Of a stretch of DNA of 39,418 nucleotides, positions 6,049 through 14,802 are shown piece by piece. Made by a program: the position numbers and the translations under genes. Location: positions 1-39,418 of the forward strand of contig NZ_NINW01000021.1 of the NCBI RefSeq assembly GCF_002188465.1, written 5' to 3'. Every line of letters starts with the position of its first letter. Position 1 is the stretch's first letter. A model generated the notes under the pieces. The model was not told where the DNA came from. It was given only the letters and a program-made list of their open reading frames with translations, and did not search any database. This DNA comes from Pigmentiphaga sp. NML080357. Its GTDB lineage: Bacteria > Pseudomonadota > Gammaproteobacteria > Burkholderiales > Burkholderiaceae_B.

Positions 6049-9021
6049 ATGCCACGCCGCTCAATCCTGTCCGCCACCGAGCGCGAAAGTCTGCTGGCAC
6101 TGCCAGATGCCAAAGACGAACTGATACGGCACTACACGTTCAACGAAACCGACCTGTCGGTGATCCGTCAGCGTCGCGGCGCCGCGAATCGATTGGGCTT
6201 CGCCGTGCAGCTTTGCTACTTGCGATTCCCTGGCATCTTCTTGGGCGTCGATGAACCTCCATTTCCGCCCCTGCTGCGCATGGTGGCCGCACAACTCAAG
6301 GTGCCGGTGGAAAGCTGGAACGATTACGGCCAGCGCGAGCAGACACGGCGGGAGCACTTGGTCGAGCTGCAAACGGTGTTTGGATTCAAGCCCTTCACCA
6401 TGAGTCACTACCGGCAAGCCGTGCATACACTGACCGAACTGGCCTTGCAAACAGACAAAGGCATTGTGCTGGCCAGCACCCTTGTTGAAAACCTGCGGCG
6501 GCAGAGCATCATCCTACCCGCCATGAATGCCATCGAGCGCGCAAGCGCCGAGGCCATTACCCGTGCCAACCGGAGCATCCATGCGGCATTGGCCGATTCC
6601 TTGATACCTGTCCATCGCCAGCGCCTGGACGAACTGCTCAAGCGCAAGGATGGTAGCAAAATGACGTGGCTAGCGTGGCTGCGCCAATCGCCCGCCAAGC
6701 CGAACTCGCGCCACATGCTTGAACACATCGAACGCCTCAAAGCCTGGCAGGCGCTTGACCTACCTGCTGGCATCGAACGGCAGGTACACCAAAACCGCTT
6801 GCTCAAGATCGCCCGCGAGGGCGGCCAGATGACGCCCGCCGACCTGGCCAAGTTCGAGTCGCAGCGGCGTTACGCCACCTTGGTAGCACTGGCCATCGAG
6901 GGCATGGCCACCGTCACTGATGAAATCATCGACCTTCACGACCGCATCATCGGCAAGCTGTTCAATGCGGCCAAGAACAAGCATCAACAGCAGTTCCAGG
7001 CTTCCGGCAAGGCGATCAACGACAAGGTGCGGATGTATGGGCGCATCGGTCAGGCGCTGATTGAAGCCAAACAAAGCGGCGGCGATCCGTTCGCCGCCAT
7101 CGAAGCGGTCATGCCGTGGGACACCTTCGCCGCCAACGTCACCGAGGCGCAAACGCTGGCGCGGCCTGCCGATTTTGATTTCCTGCACCATATCGGCGAG
7201 AGTTACGCCACGCTGCGCCGCTATGCGCCGCAGTTCCTGGACGTGCTCAAACTGCGCGCCGCGCCCACCGCCAAGGGTGTGCTCGATGCCATCGACGTGC
7301 TGCGCGGCATGAACAGCGACAGCGCGCGCAAGGTGCCCGCCGATGCGCCAACCGCATTCATCAAGCCGCGCTGGGCAAAGCTGGTTCTGACCGACGAGGG
7401 TATTGACCGGCGTTACTACGAGTTATGCGCCCTGTCGGAGCTGAAGAACGCACTGCGCTCTGGTGATGTTTGGGTGCAGGGTTCGCGCCAGTTCAAGGAC
7501 TTCGACGAATACCTGGTGCCGATCGAGAAGTTCGCCACCCTGAAGCTGGCCAGCGAATTGCCACTGGCCGTGGCCACCGACTGCGACCAATATCTGCATG
7601 ACCGACTGGAATTATTGGAGGCGCAACTCGCCACAGTCAACCGCATGGCGGCGACCAACGACTTACCGGATGCCATCATCACCACTGCATCGGGCCTGAA
7701 GATCACGCCGCTGGACGCAGCGGTGCCAGACGCCGCGCAAGCCTTGATTGACCAGTCGGCGATGTTGCTGCCGCACCTCAAGATCACCGAGTTGCTGATG
7801 GAGGTCGATGAATGGACGGGCTTCACGCGCCACTTCACACACCTGAAGACCGGCGACACGGCCAAGGACAAAACCTTGCTGATGACGACGATTCTGGCTG
7901 ATGGTATCAATCTTGGGCTCACCAAGATGGCCGAGTCCTGCCCTGGCACCACCTACGCCAAGCTGTCTTGGCTGCAAGCCTGGCACGTTCGCGACGAAAC
8001 CTATTCGACGGCGCTGGCCGAGCTGGTGAACGCACAGTTTCGACAACCCTTCGCCGGAAACTGGGGCGACGGCACCACGTCATCGTCGGACGGCCAGAAC
8101 TTCCGAACCGGCAGCAAGGCAGAGAGCACCGGGCATATCAATCCGAAGTATGGAAGTAGCCCTGGGCGGACGTTCTATACCCATATCTCCGACCAATACG
8201 CGCCCTTCAGCGCCAAGGTGGTCAACGTCGGCTTGCGCGACTCGACCTATGTGCTCGATGGCCTGCTGTACCACGAGTCTGACTTGCGTATCGAGGAACA
8301 CTACACCGACACGGCGGGCTTCACCGATCATGTGTTCGGCCTGATGCACTTTCTGGGATTCCGGTTCGCGCCGCGCATCCGCGACCTGGGCGACACCAAG
8401 CTGTTCATTCCCAAGGGCGATACTGCCTACGATGCACTCAAGCCGATGATTAGCAGCGACAGGCTGAACATCAAGGCTATTCGCGCTCATTGGGATGAAA
8501 TCCTACGGCTGGCCACTTCGATCAAGCAGGGCACGGTGACGGCCTCGCTGATGCTGCGCAAGCTCGGCAGCTATCCGCGCCAAAACGGCTTGGCCGTCGC
8601 CCTGCGCGAGCTGGGGCGCATCGAGCGCACGCTGTTCACTCTGGATTGGCTGCAAAGCGTGGAGCTGCGCCGCCGCGTCCATGCGGGGCTGAATAAGGGC
8701 GAGGCGCGCAACGCGCTGGCCAGGGCGGTCTTCTTCTACCGATTGGGTGAAATCCGCGACCGCAGTTTTGAGCAGCAGCGCTACCGGGCCAGCGGCCTCA
8801 ATCTGGTGACGGCGGCCATCGTGTTGTGGAACACGGTCTATCTGGAGCGTGCCACCAGTGCTTTGCGTGCCCACGGCAAGGCGCTGGACGACACGTTGCT
8901 GCAATATCTGTCACCGCTGGGGTGGGAGCATATCAACCTGACCGGCGATTACCTATGGCGCAGCAGTGCCAAGGTCGGTGCGGGGAAGTTCAGGCCATTG
9001 CGACCGCTGCCACCGGCTTAG
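6049..9021 (+). CDS. tnpA: Tn21-family transposase TnpA
   Basis: 990 residues, full length for the Tn21 subgroup. N-terminal DUF4158 region ([19 protein letters not shown]) binds the terminal repeats; the C-terminal DDE_Tnp_Tn3 domain holds D681 (SSSDGQNF), D754 ([13 protein letters not shown]) and E885 ([13 protein letters not shown]), with the 73 and 131 residue spacing of the family. It cuts at 38-bp repeats and drives replicative transposition with 5-bp target duplication. The stop codon TAG is the TAG inside the right terminal repeat (9017-9054), the normal Tn21 arrangement. It looks intact and could mobilise any element with the same repeats, including the one ending at 3528. Confidence 0.95.
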   Translation: MPRRSILSATERESLLALPDAKDELIRHYTFNETDLSVIRQRRGAANRLGFAVQLCYLRFPGIFLGVDEPPFPPLLRMVAAQLKVPVESWNDYGQREQTRREHLVELQTVFGFKPFTMSHYRQAVHTLTELALQTDKGIVLASTLVENLRRQSIILPAMNAIERASAEAITRANRSIHAALADSLIPVHRQRLDELLKRKDGSKMTWLAWLRQSPAKPNSRHMLEHIERLKAWQALDLPAGIERQVHQNRLLKIAREGGQMTPADLAKFESQRRYATLVALAIEGMATVTDEIIDLHDRIIGKLFNAAKNKHQQQFQASGKAINDKVRMYGRIGQALIEAKQSGGDPFAAIEAVMPWDTFAANVTEAQTLARPADFDFLHHIGESYATLRRYAPQFLDVLKLRAAPTAKGVLDAIDVLRGMNSDSARKVPADAPTAFIKPRWAKLVLTDEGIDRRYYELCALSELKNALRSGDVWVQGSRQFKDFDEYLVPIEKFATLKLASELPLAVATDCDQYLHDRLELLEAQLATVNRMAATNDLPDAIITTASGLKITPLDAAVPDAAQALIDQSAMLLPHLKITELLMEVDEWTGFTRHFTHLKTGDTAKDKTLLMTTILADGINLGLTKMAESCPGTTYAKLSWLQAWHVRDETYSTALAELVNAQFRQPFAGNWGDGTTSSSDGQNFRTGSKAESTGHINPKYGSSPGRTFYTHISDQYAPFSAKVVNVGLRDSTYVLDGLLYHESDLRIEEHYTDTAGFTDHVFGLMHFLGFRFAPRIRDLGDTKLFIPKGDTAYDALKPMISSDRLNIKAIRAHWDEILRLATSIKQGTVTASLMLRKLGSYPRQNGLAVALRELGRIERTLFTLDWLQSVELRRRVHAGLNKGEARNALARAVFFYRLGEIRDRSFEQQRYRASGLNLVTAAIVLWNTVYLERATSALRAHGKALDDTLLQYLSPLGWEHINLTGDYLWRSSAKVGAGKFRPLRPLPPA

Positions 9022-9054
9022 CGTGCTTTATTTTCCGTTTTCTGAGACGACCCC
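9017..9054 (-). repeat. 38-bp Tn21-type terminal inverted repeat, copy 2
   Basis: Identical to 3491-3528 and in the same orientation. It marks the tnpA-side end of the transposon. The adjacent outside bases are TCCAT here and TCCTA after copy 1; no matching 5-bp duplication can be shown because the opposite ends are not in the window. Confidence 0.9.
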
Positions 9055-9485
9055 TCCATCAACGGTGGGACTTGGGCGTCGGAGAACCCGACCACTGAGA
9101 CAGTGGCGAGGGCCCACCCTCGTGGGTTTGCGAGTTGCTGAATGGCACCGTCATAGGCCCCAAGCTTGGTGAAGGCAAGAGCCTTGGTGGAATCACGGCT
9201 GGACGTCCAGGCAGTACGCAAGCACTTGCTTGCAATCCACGCGGTATAGCCAGACGCGAACAGCTTTAGGCCAAATTGCCCGCCAGCAGGAATCTCATAG
9301 GCAACCGCGACTAGCACGGAGCTGGTAGTGACGACGATGGAGAAGCCAAGACTGGTGCCGAGCGTGTAGCCAAGCGCTCCCCTAACTCCGTACGTCGCTC
9401 CAAGATACAAGCTGTACAGGGAGCTTGTCGATGGTCCAACGGTATTGGCTACGACGAAGAGTAAGAGTGGATCCAACGGAGTCAC
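9055..9485 (-). pseudogene. LysE-family exporter, truncated by transposon insertion
   Basis: Native sequence runs for about 144 residues from ATG 9485: MTPLDPLLLFVVANTVGPST opens a LysE/RhtB fold with hydrophobic helices, and NPRGWALATVSVVGF is the conserved NPKxW-type motif. LysE proteins are about 205 residues with six helices, exporting amino acids or related small molecules. Here the frame enters the Tn21 terminal repeat after PPLMEG and ends on a stop formed by it, removing the last helices. The missing 3' part is not seen elsewhere in the window. It lies downstream of a LysR gene in the same direction. Confidence 0.85.
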
Positions 9486-9592
9486 TTCCCACAGGCGCAG
9501 CCATCTAGGCCTGTTTGACTGACAGCATGGCTGCTAACGATAGGCTTGGCATGAATGATCCACTCGGGCCCTGTCGCCAAGTTCGTGAATCT

Positions 9593-10480
9593 TTAGGCCA
9601 GGCCTCTTCTCACCTCTTTTGCCAAGTCGAAAATCGTTGCTATCAGCGGAGCGTTCTGTCGTTCGCGACGACAGATGAAGTCGACGTGGGTGGCCATTGC
9701 TGTATCCAGAATCTTCAGCTTCACAAGACGCGGATCTGGAACATAGGCTGTCTCGGCAACGACGCCTAGTCCTATTCCTTGTGCGACTGCCTCGCGGACA
9801 GCCTCCCGGCTTCCCATCTCCAGCGCAACCTGGATGTTGATATTGCGGGCAATTAGCTCGCTCTCGAAGACTCTTCTTGTCGTTGAACCTTCCTCACGTA
9901 TGACGAAGCGCTGGCTCTGAAGGTCCTTGAGCACTATCTCACCGCACCGGGCTAGGGCGTGCTCTCGGTTCGCAAAGACCACCAGGCGCTGTGACCTGTA
10001 TGGCATGCAATGGAGTTCGGGGTGCTCGGCGTGATTGAGGACCACGCCGACATCACCCTGGTAGTCGAGGAGCTTTTCCGTGATTGAGCGGGAGTCGCCT
10101 ACACGGACAGAGACCTCGACCTGGGGATGGCGGCTCCCGAAGGCCTTCAGAACAGGGACTACGTTGTACGGGCCGATCGCGTGAATCACAAGACGCCCGA
10201 CGAATCGGTTTTTGGCTGCTGCCAAAAGGGCGTGCGCATCTTCCTCGCCGCTGAATGCCCGCCGCGTGTAGTCCAGCAGAGTCCTGCCAAAGGTAGTCAG
10301 CTCAAGCCGGCGGCCTTGACGAAGAAAAAGCTCCACGCCGTACTCATTCTCCAGGCGCTGAATATGCGCTGAGATGGTGGGCTGCTGTAGATCAAGCAGC
10401 TTCGCAGCAGCAGTCATGCTTCCGGCCCTTGCCGTCGCATCAAAGGCTTTCAAAGCCGCAAGTAGCGTGAGTCCAGACAT
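9593..10480 (-). CDS. LysR-family regulator next to the ptx fusion gene
   Basis: 295 residues. N-terminal winged helix-turn-helix (LKAFDATARAGSMTAAAKLL and TISAHIQRLENEYGVELF) and a C-terminal LysR_substrate domain from about residue 90. It is divergent from the ptxA-ptxD fusion. Phosphite oxidation operons carry a LysR regulator (PtxE), and phosphonate uptake operons often do too, so a PtxE-like role is reasonable inference. A perfect 12-bp palindrome (10487-10498) lies just upstream of its start and may be its autoregulatory site. GC content is lower than in the chromosome to the right, pointing to transfer. Confidence 0.85.
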   Translation of the reverse strand: MSGLTLLAALKAFDATARAGSMTAAAKLLDLQQPTISAHIQRLENEYGVELFLRQGRRLELTTFGRTLLDYTRRAFSGEEDAHALLAAAKNRFVGRLVIHAIGPYNVVPVLKAFGSRHPQVEVSVRVGDSRSITEKLLDYQGDVGVVLNHAEHPELHCMPYRSQRLVVFANREHALARCGEIVLKDLQSQRFVIREEGSTTRRVFESELIARNINIQVALEMGSREAVREAVAQGIGLGVVAETAYVPDPRLVKLKILDTAMATHVDFICRRERQNAPLIATIFDLAKEVRRGLA

Positions 10481-10486
10481 AGGTGT

Positions 10487-10498
10487 TATCTATAGATA
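10487..10498. promoter_or_regulatory. Palindrome in the LysR/ptx divergent promoter region
   Basis: TATCTATAGATA is a perfect 12-bp palindrome starting 7 bp upstream of the LysR ATG. It fits a LysR-type recognition core or the -10 region of the regulator's own promoter. A second pair of perfect 10-bp inverted arms (10515-10524 and 10631-10640) brackets the rest of the intergenic space. Confidence 0.4.
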
Positions 10499-10651
10499 CC
10501 CCTATTTTTCGGGGTGCAAGTTTCATATTGATGACACGTTCCACGAACAAACTGCACGCATGCCTAGCCGTATCGAACTTCTTTCTGCGGCAAATGTGCG
10601 TCATAAGCGCTCTCGCGCTGCTCGCAGGCAGAAACTTGCAAAGGTAACAAC

Positions 10652-11974
10652 ATGAAGTTGGAGAAGGACCGAGACGTTCTGAGTCTCAAGGGAGTTTCCG
10701 TCCGCTACGTTGACTCGACCGTGGCCTTGCACCCGACGAGTCTGGATGTGAAGCAGGGAGAGTTTTTGGTGCTTCTGGGCGCCTCGGGCGCAGGGAAGTC
10801 CACCTTGTTACGAAGCATCAATGGACTGGTGCTGCCCACAAAAGGCGAGGTATCGATACCTGGCCTGGCAGGTGGGGTAGTCAACGCAAAGACGCTGAGA
10901 GAGCACCGCAAGCGCTGTGGGATGGTTTTCCAGCAGCATCATCTGATTGGACGTCAGTCGGTCCTCAGGAATGTTCTGATGGGAAAGCTCGGTGACAGGG
11001 GTGCATTCGCTTCGCTATGGCCGTGGAGCAAGAAGGACAAGCTGGAGGCGCTCACAGTGATTGAGGTCATCATGAATCCAGGGCCTGACCCCTGGAGCCC
11101 CAGCCAGCTCAGGGAGTACCTCGTGGATGCTGATGCCATGATGGCCTTCATGACAGACAGTGTGACCAAAGAGTCGCTGCTGAACGCTCCCAGGCTCAAG
11201 ACCATCTCCTGTGCACTCAAGGGGTACGACAACTTCGACCTGAGGGCTTGCGCACAAGCCGGGGTGAGCGTCACCTTTGTTCCTGACCTCCTCACAGAGC
11301 CCACAGCCGAGCTGGCCATCGGATTGGCTATTGCTGCTGGCAGGAACGTGCTTCAGGGTGACGCCGCTACAAGAGCAGGCTACTCTGGGTGGAGGCCAGC
11401 TCTATACGGAACCGGGCTTCATGGGTCGGTGGCCAGCGTGATCGGTCTCGGAAAAGTTGGGCAGGCCATATTGGCGCGACTCGCGGGCTTTGGCTGCGCG
11501 CGGCTGCTTGGTGTAGACCCAAGTGTGCGTCTAGATCAGGTCGAACTGGTCACGCTTGATGAGGCTGTCAGCACATCGGACTATGTGTTCCTGGCAGTGC
11601 CTCTTGTTAGCGATACGCGCCACCTGGTTGACTCCAGGATGCTTCAACTATCGAAAAAGGGCCAGATCCTTGTAAACGTGGGTAGGGGGTCTGTGGTCGA
11701 CGAAAGGGCGGTTGTCGATGCCTTGGCGAATGAGCAACTTGGCGCGTACGCCGCTGACGTCTATGAGATGGAAGATTGGCTACTTCCAGACAGACCTCGC
11801 GAAATTCATCCGGGATTGACCAACAACGCCAGAACAGTACTCACTCCCCACATCGGCTCGGCTGTGAGACGCGTACGGTTCGAAATTGAAATGCGGGCTG
11901 CTGAGAACCTAGTCCGCTCACTCAGGGGCGAGAGTTTGAGTGATGTTGCTGTCGAGGCCAGCGCGGCAGCATAG
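10652..11974 (+). CDS. ptxD: Fusion of phosphite/phosphonate ABC ATPase N-terminus with phosphite dehydrogenase
   Basis: 440 residues in one frame. Residues 1 to about 136 are the start of a PhnC/PtxA-type ABC ATPase: Walker A GASGAGKST (43-51) and Q-loop MVFQQ are present, but signature LSGGQ, Walker B and H-loop are missing. From about 137 the sequence is PtxD-like (NAD-dependent phosphite to phosphate oxidation, 2-hydroxyacid dehydrogenase fold): Lys190 in ALKGYDNFD, VPDLLTEPTAELAIGL, Rossmann GLGKVG, catalytic Arg in NVGRGSVVDE, Glu in ADVYEMEDW, His in TPHIGSAV. About 50 N-terminal residues of PtxD are absent. The order ptxA-B-C-D implies an in-frame deletion removing the end of ptxA, all of ptxB and ptxC and the start of ptxD. 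Confidence 0.85.
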   Translation: MKLEKDRDVLSLKGVSVRYVDSTVALHPTSLDVKQGEFLVLLGASGAGKSTLLRSINGLVLPTKGEVSIPGLAGGVVNAKTLREHRKRCGMVFQQHHLIGRQSVLRNVLMGKLGDRGAFASLWPWSKKDKLEALTVIEVIMNPGPDPWSPSQLREYLVDADAMMAFMTDSVTKESLLNAPRLKTISCALKGYDNFDLRACAQAGVSVTFVPDLLTEPTAELAIGLAIAAGRNVLQGDAATRAGYSGWRPALYGTGLHGSVASVIGLGKVGQAILARLAGFGCARLLGVDPSVRLDQVELVTLDEAVSTSDYVFLAVPLVSDTRHLVDSRMLQLSKKGQILVNVGRGSVVDERAVVDALANEQLGAYAADVYEMEDWLLPDRPREIHPGLTNNARTVLTPHIGSAVRRVRFEIEMRAAENLVRSLRGESLSDVAVEASAAA

Positions 11975-13505
11975 GTACGCAGACAGGATTCGTGCAGTTG
12001 CGCTTTACATCAAGCTTGGCTTGCGTGTCAGAGCCACGATTCGCCAGTTGGGGTACCCAACCAAGAACGCATTGAAAGGCTGGTATCAGCACTACCTGAA
12101 GCATCAGGATTTGCCAGCAAGCCAAGCTCCAAGAGCACCAAAATATTCGCTGCAGCAAAGGCAGGTGGCTATTGCTCATTACCTCGCCCATGATCGCTGT
12201 ATTGCTGCAACGATGAGGGCTTTGGGTTATCCGGGTCGAGGAACGTTGACTGCGTGGGTTCGGCAAGACTGCCCTGACACCTGCAAATCGAGAGTAGGCA
12301 GATCTTGGCCGGCTACAAAGCCTGATGCCTTGATGTGTGAGGGCGTGGTGCAGCTGTGTGCCCGTCGATCAAGTGCACAGCAGATTGCGGACAAGTTAGG
12401 GGTGTGTAGGGGGACCTTGTACAACTGGAAAAATCAGTTGCTTGGCCCTTGTGCCCCAGCCTCAATGAAACACAGTCCAAAGCGATCGCCAGTGTTGGAT
12501 GAAGCAGCACTCAGGCGCCAAGTTGAATCATTGCGCCAGGATGTTCGGCGGCTGAAGATAGAACGTGAGCTTCTCAAGCAGGCCCATGAAATCTTAAAAA
12601 ATGGGGCTGACATTGATCTGCATAGGCTGGCAAACAAAGATAAGGCTGTGCTGGTTGAAGCGTTGCACGGGCAGTATGAATTGCCAGAACTGCTTTCTCT
12701 TGTTGGCCTTGCTAGAAGCTCGTATTTTTACCATCGTGCTCGGCTGAAGCTGGCTGACAAATACGTTGATTTACGCCGAAGCATCACAGAGATCTTCGAC
12801 AACAACTACCGTTGCTATGGATATCGCAGGGTGCAGGCATCTCTGCTCAAGGAGTGCACGGGCATCTCAGAGAAGGTGGTTCGTCGGCTGATGAAGCAGG
12901 AGGGGTTGATCGTGGCCAAGCCCAAACGCCGCAGATATAACTCCTACCTTGGAGAGATAGGTGCCGCCCCGCAAAACCTCATCAATCGAGACTTCCGTGC
13001 CGCTGCGCCCAATGAGAAGTGGCTCACCGACATTACTGAACTCCAGATTCCTGCTGGCAAGGTTTACCTGTCGCCAGTCATTGATTGCTTTGACGGGCTG
13101 GTGGTGAGCTGGTCGATTGGGACTCATCCCAACGCACATCTCGTCAACACAATGCTGGATGCGGCCATTGATGCTGTTCAAGGCAGCGAGAGCCGCCCTG
13201 TGATTCATTCTGATCGTGGAGCTCACTACCGCTGGCCAGGCTGGCTCTCGAGGGTCCATGATGCAAAGTTGACTCGCTCGATGTCTCGCAAAGGGTGCTC
13301 ACCAGACAACGCTGCGTGCGAAGGCTTTTTTGGAAGGCTAAAGATGGAGCTGTTCTATCCCAACAACTGGCAATCAACAACGATTGAGCAGTTCATTGAA
13401 GCTGTCGATGCGTACATTCGTTGGTACAACGAAAAACGTATCAAGGTATCTCTGGGACGTTTAAGTCCTGTGGAATACCGGCACAAACTTGGCCTAGCCG
13501 CATAA
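11943..13505 (+). CDS. IS3-family transposase, single long frame
   Basis: About 520 residues. Several N-terminal helix-turn-helix units (RATIRQLGYPTKNALKGWY; AATMRALGYPGRGTLTAWV; QQIADKLGVCRGTLYNW), a leucine-zipper-like segment (LRRQVESLRQDVRRLKIERE), an HTH_21 region and an rve integrase domain with D363 (WLTDITEL), D424 (HSDRGAHY) and E460 (NAACEGFFGRLK), a D-D(35)E triad. In most IS3 elements orfA and orfB are joined by frameshifting; here one frame covers both, as in a known long-frame subtype. It overlaps the end of the ptx fusion by 32 bp, so its native start and left terminal repeat appear lost. Closest natural beginning is around HRYADRIRAVAL. Confidence 0.85.
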   Translation: MLLSRPARQHRYADRIRAVALYIKLGLRVRATIRQLGYPTKNALKGWYQHYLKHQDLPASQAPRAPKYSLQQRQVAIAHYLAHDRCIAATMRALGYPGRGTLTAWVRQDCPDTCKSRVGRSWPATKPDALMCEGVVQLCARRSSAQQIADKLGVCRGTLYNWKNQLLGPCAPASMKHSPKRSPVLDEAALRRQVESLRQDVRRLKIERELLKQAHEILKNGADIDLHRLANKDKAVLVEALHGQYELPELLSLVGLARSSYFYHRARLKLADKYVDLRRSITEIFDNNYRCYGYRRVQASLLKECTGISEKVVRRLMKQEGLIVAKPKRRRYNSYLGEIGAAPQNLINRDFRAAAPNEKWLTDITELQIPAGKVYLSPVIDCFDGLVVSWSIGTHPNAHLVNTMLDAAIDAVQGSESRPVIHSDRGAHYRWPGWLSRVHDAKLTRSMSRKGCSPDNAACEGFFGRLKMELFYPNNWQSTTIEQFIEAVDAYIRWYNEKRIKVSLGRLSPVEYRHKLGLAA

Positions 13506-13553
13506 AACCAGTCCAAGTTTTTATCCGCACCCCCACCGGGGGCTAGTGGGTCA
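13506..13553. repeat. Probable right end of the IS3-family element
   Basis: After the transposase stop comes CAGTCCAAGTTTTTATCCGC and on to GGGTCA at 13553. Read from the outside it starts TGACCC and includes a TTGGAC block, as in IS3-family ends. MetR coding sequence begins immediately afterwards. No partner repeat is found near 11.9 kb, so the element looks left-truncated. Confidence 0.5.
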
Positions 13554-14046
13554 CTTCTGGGTGGAAATCAACACGCTGTTCAAGCCGGGGCTGAAGTTCG
13601 AACCCGTGTTCGACTACGAGCAGGTGCTGGTCGTGGCCAAAGACCACCCCCTGGCTTCTACGGCCTACGTGAAGCCCCAGCAGCTGACCCGGGAAGTGCT
13701 CATCAGTTACCCCGTGGACATCGAACGCCTGGACATCTACAGCCAGTTCCTGTTGCCGGCCGGCGTGACGCCCAAGCGCCACAAAGCCATCGAAACCACC
13801 GACATCATGGTGCAGATGGTGGCCAGCGGCCGCGGTGTCGCCGCGCTGCCGCGCTGGCTGGTCGAGGAATATGCGGCCAGGATGGACGTGGTGCCTGTGC
13901 GGCTGGGCGCGCGCGGTATTGCCAAGCAGATCTTCCTGGGCGCACGCGAGGCGGATACCGCCATTGACTACGTGCGGGCCTTCGTCGAACTGGCCCGCCA
14001 GCCTGCAACTGCCACCACCGCTATTGCCCAAGGAGCCAAGGGATGA
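13554..14046 (+). pseudogene. metR: metR remnant (effector domain only)
   Basis: About 164 residues of the LysR_substrate domain of MetR, the homocysteine-responsive regulator of methionine synthesis. Recognisable stretches are EPVFDYEQVLVVAKDHPLA, YPVDIERLDIYSQFLLPAGV, IETTDIMVQMVASGRGVAAL and LGARGIAKQIFLGAREAD. The helix-turn-helix and first half (about 140 residues) are gone; homology starts right at the presumed IS end. The stop overlaps the queH start (ATGA, 14043-14046), showing the two genes formed an operon before truncation. Without its DNA-binding domain it cannot regulate. Confidence 0.87.
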
Positions 14047-14711
14047 ACACCACCGTCGAACGCAAAGCGCTTGCGCTGCCCGGAGGCCACGACAAGGTGC
14101 TGCTGCATTCGTGCTGCGCGCCGTGCTCAGGCGAGGTCATGGAGGCCATGCTGGCCTCGGGCATTGACTACACCATCTTTTTCTACAACCCCAACATTCA
14201 TCCGCTCAAGGAATACGAGCTGCGCAAGAACGAGAACATCCGCTTCGCGGAGCAGTTCGGCGTGCCCTTCGTCGATGCGGACTACGACCGGGACAACTGG
14301 TTCGAGCGCGCCAAGGGCATGGAGCACGAGCCCGAACGCGGCGTGCGCTGCACCATGTGCTTCGACATGCGTTTCGAGCGCACGGCGCTGTATGCGCATG
14401 AGCACGGCTTTCCGGTGATCACCAGTTCCCTGGGCATCTCGCGCTGGAAGAACATGCAGCAGATCAATGACTGCGGCGTGCGTGCGGCGGCCAAGTACTC
14501 TGGCCTGATGTACTGGGAATACAACTGGCGCAAGGGCGGCGGCTCGGCGCGCATGATCGAGATCAGCAAGCGCGAGAACTTCTACCAACAGGAATACTGC
14601 GGCTGCGTCTACTCGCTGCGCGACACGAACCGCCACCGCGTGGAAAGCGGCCGCGAGCGCATCCAGCTCGGCGTGACGTTCTACGGTGACGAACAGCCCC
14701 CCAAAGATTGA
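14043..14711 (+). CDS. queH: Epoxyqueuosine reductase QueH
   Basis: 222 residues of the QueH (former DUF208) family, which reduces epoxyqueuosine to queuosine in tRNA, the non-homologous replacement of QueG. Metal-binding cysteines are visible: HSCCAPC (Cys24, Cys25, Cys28), [14 protein letters not shown] near residue 100, and [10 protein letters not shown] near the C-terminus. Length is usual. It begins inside the metR stop codon. Expression was presumably from the metR promoter and may now depend on read-through from the IS or ptx side. Confidence 0.93.
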   Translation: MNTTVERKALALPGGHDKVLLHSCCAPCSGEVMEAMLASGIDYTIFFYNPNIHPLKEYELRKNENIRFAEQFGVPFVDADYDRDNWFERAKGMEHEPERGVRCTMCFDMRFERTALYAHEHGFPVITSSLGISRWKNMQQINDCGVRAAAKYSGLMYWEYNWRKGGGSARMIEISKRENFYQQEYCGCVYSLRDTNRHRVESGRERIQLGVTFYGDEQPPKD

Positions 14712-14802
14712 CGCGCCTTGCCGGGTGAGCGATGCCGCTCCATGGCTTCCAACCGACCCGATCAGCGCTGGCGGGTCGGAACTCTCCCAACAGTCGCCAG
14801 AT

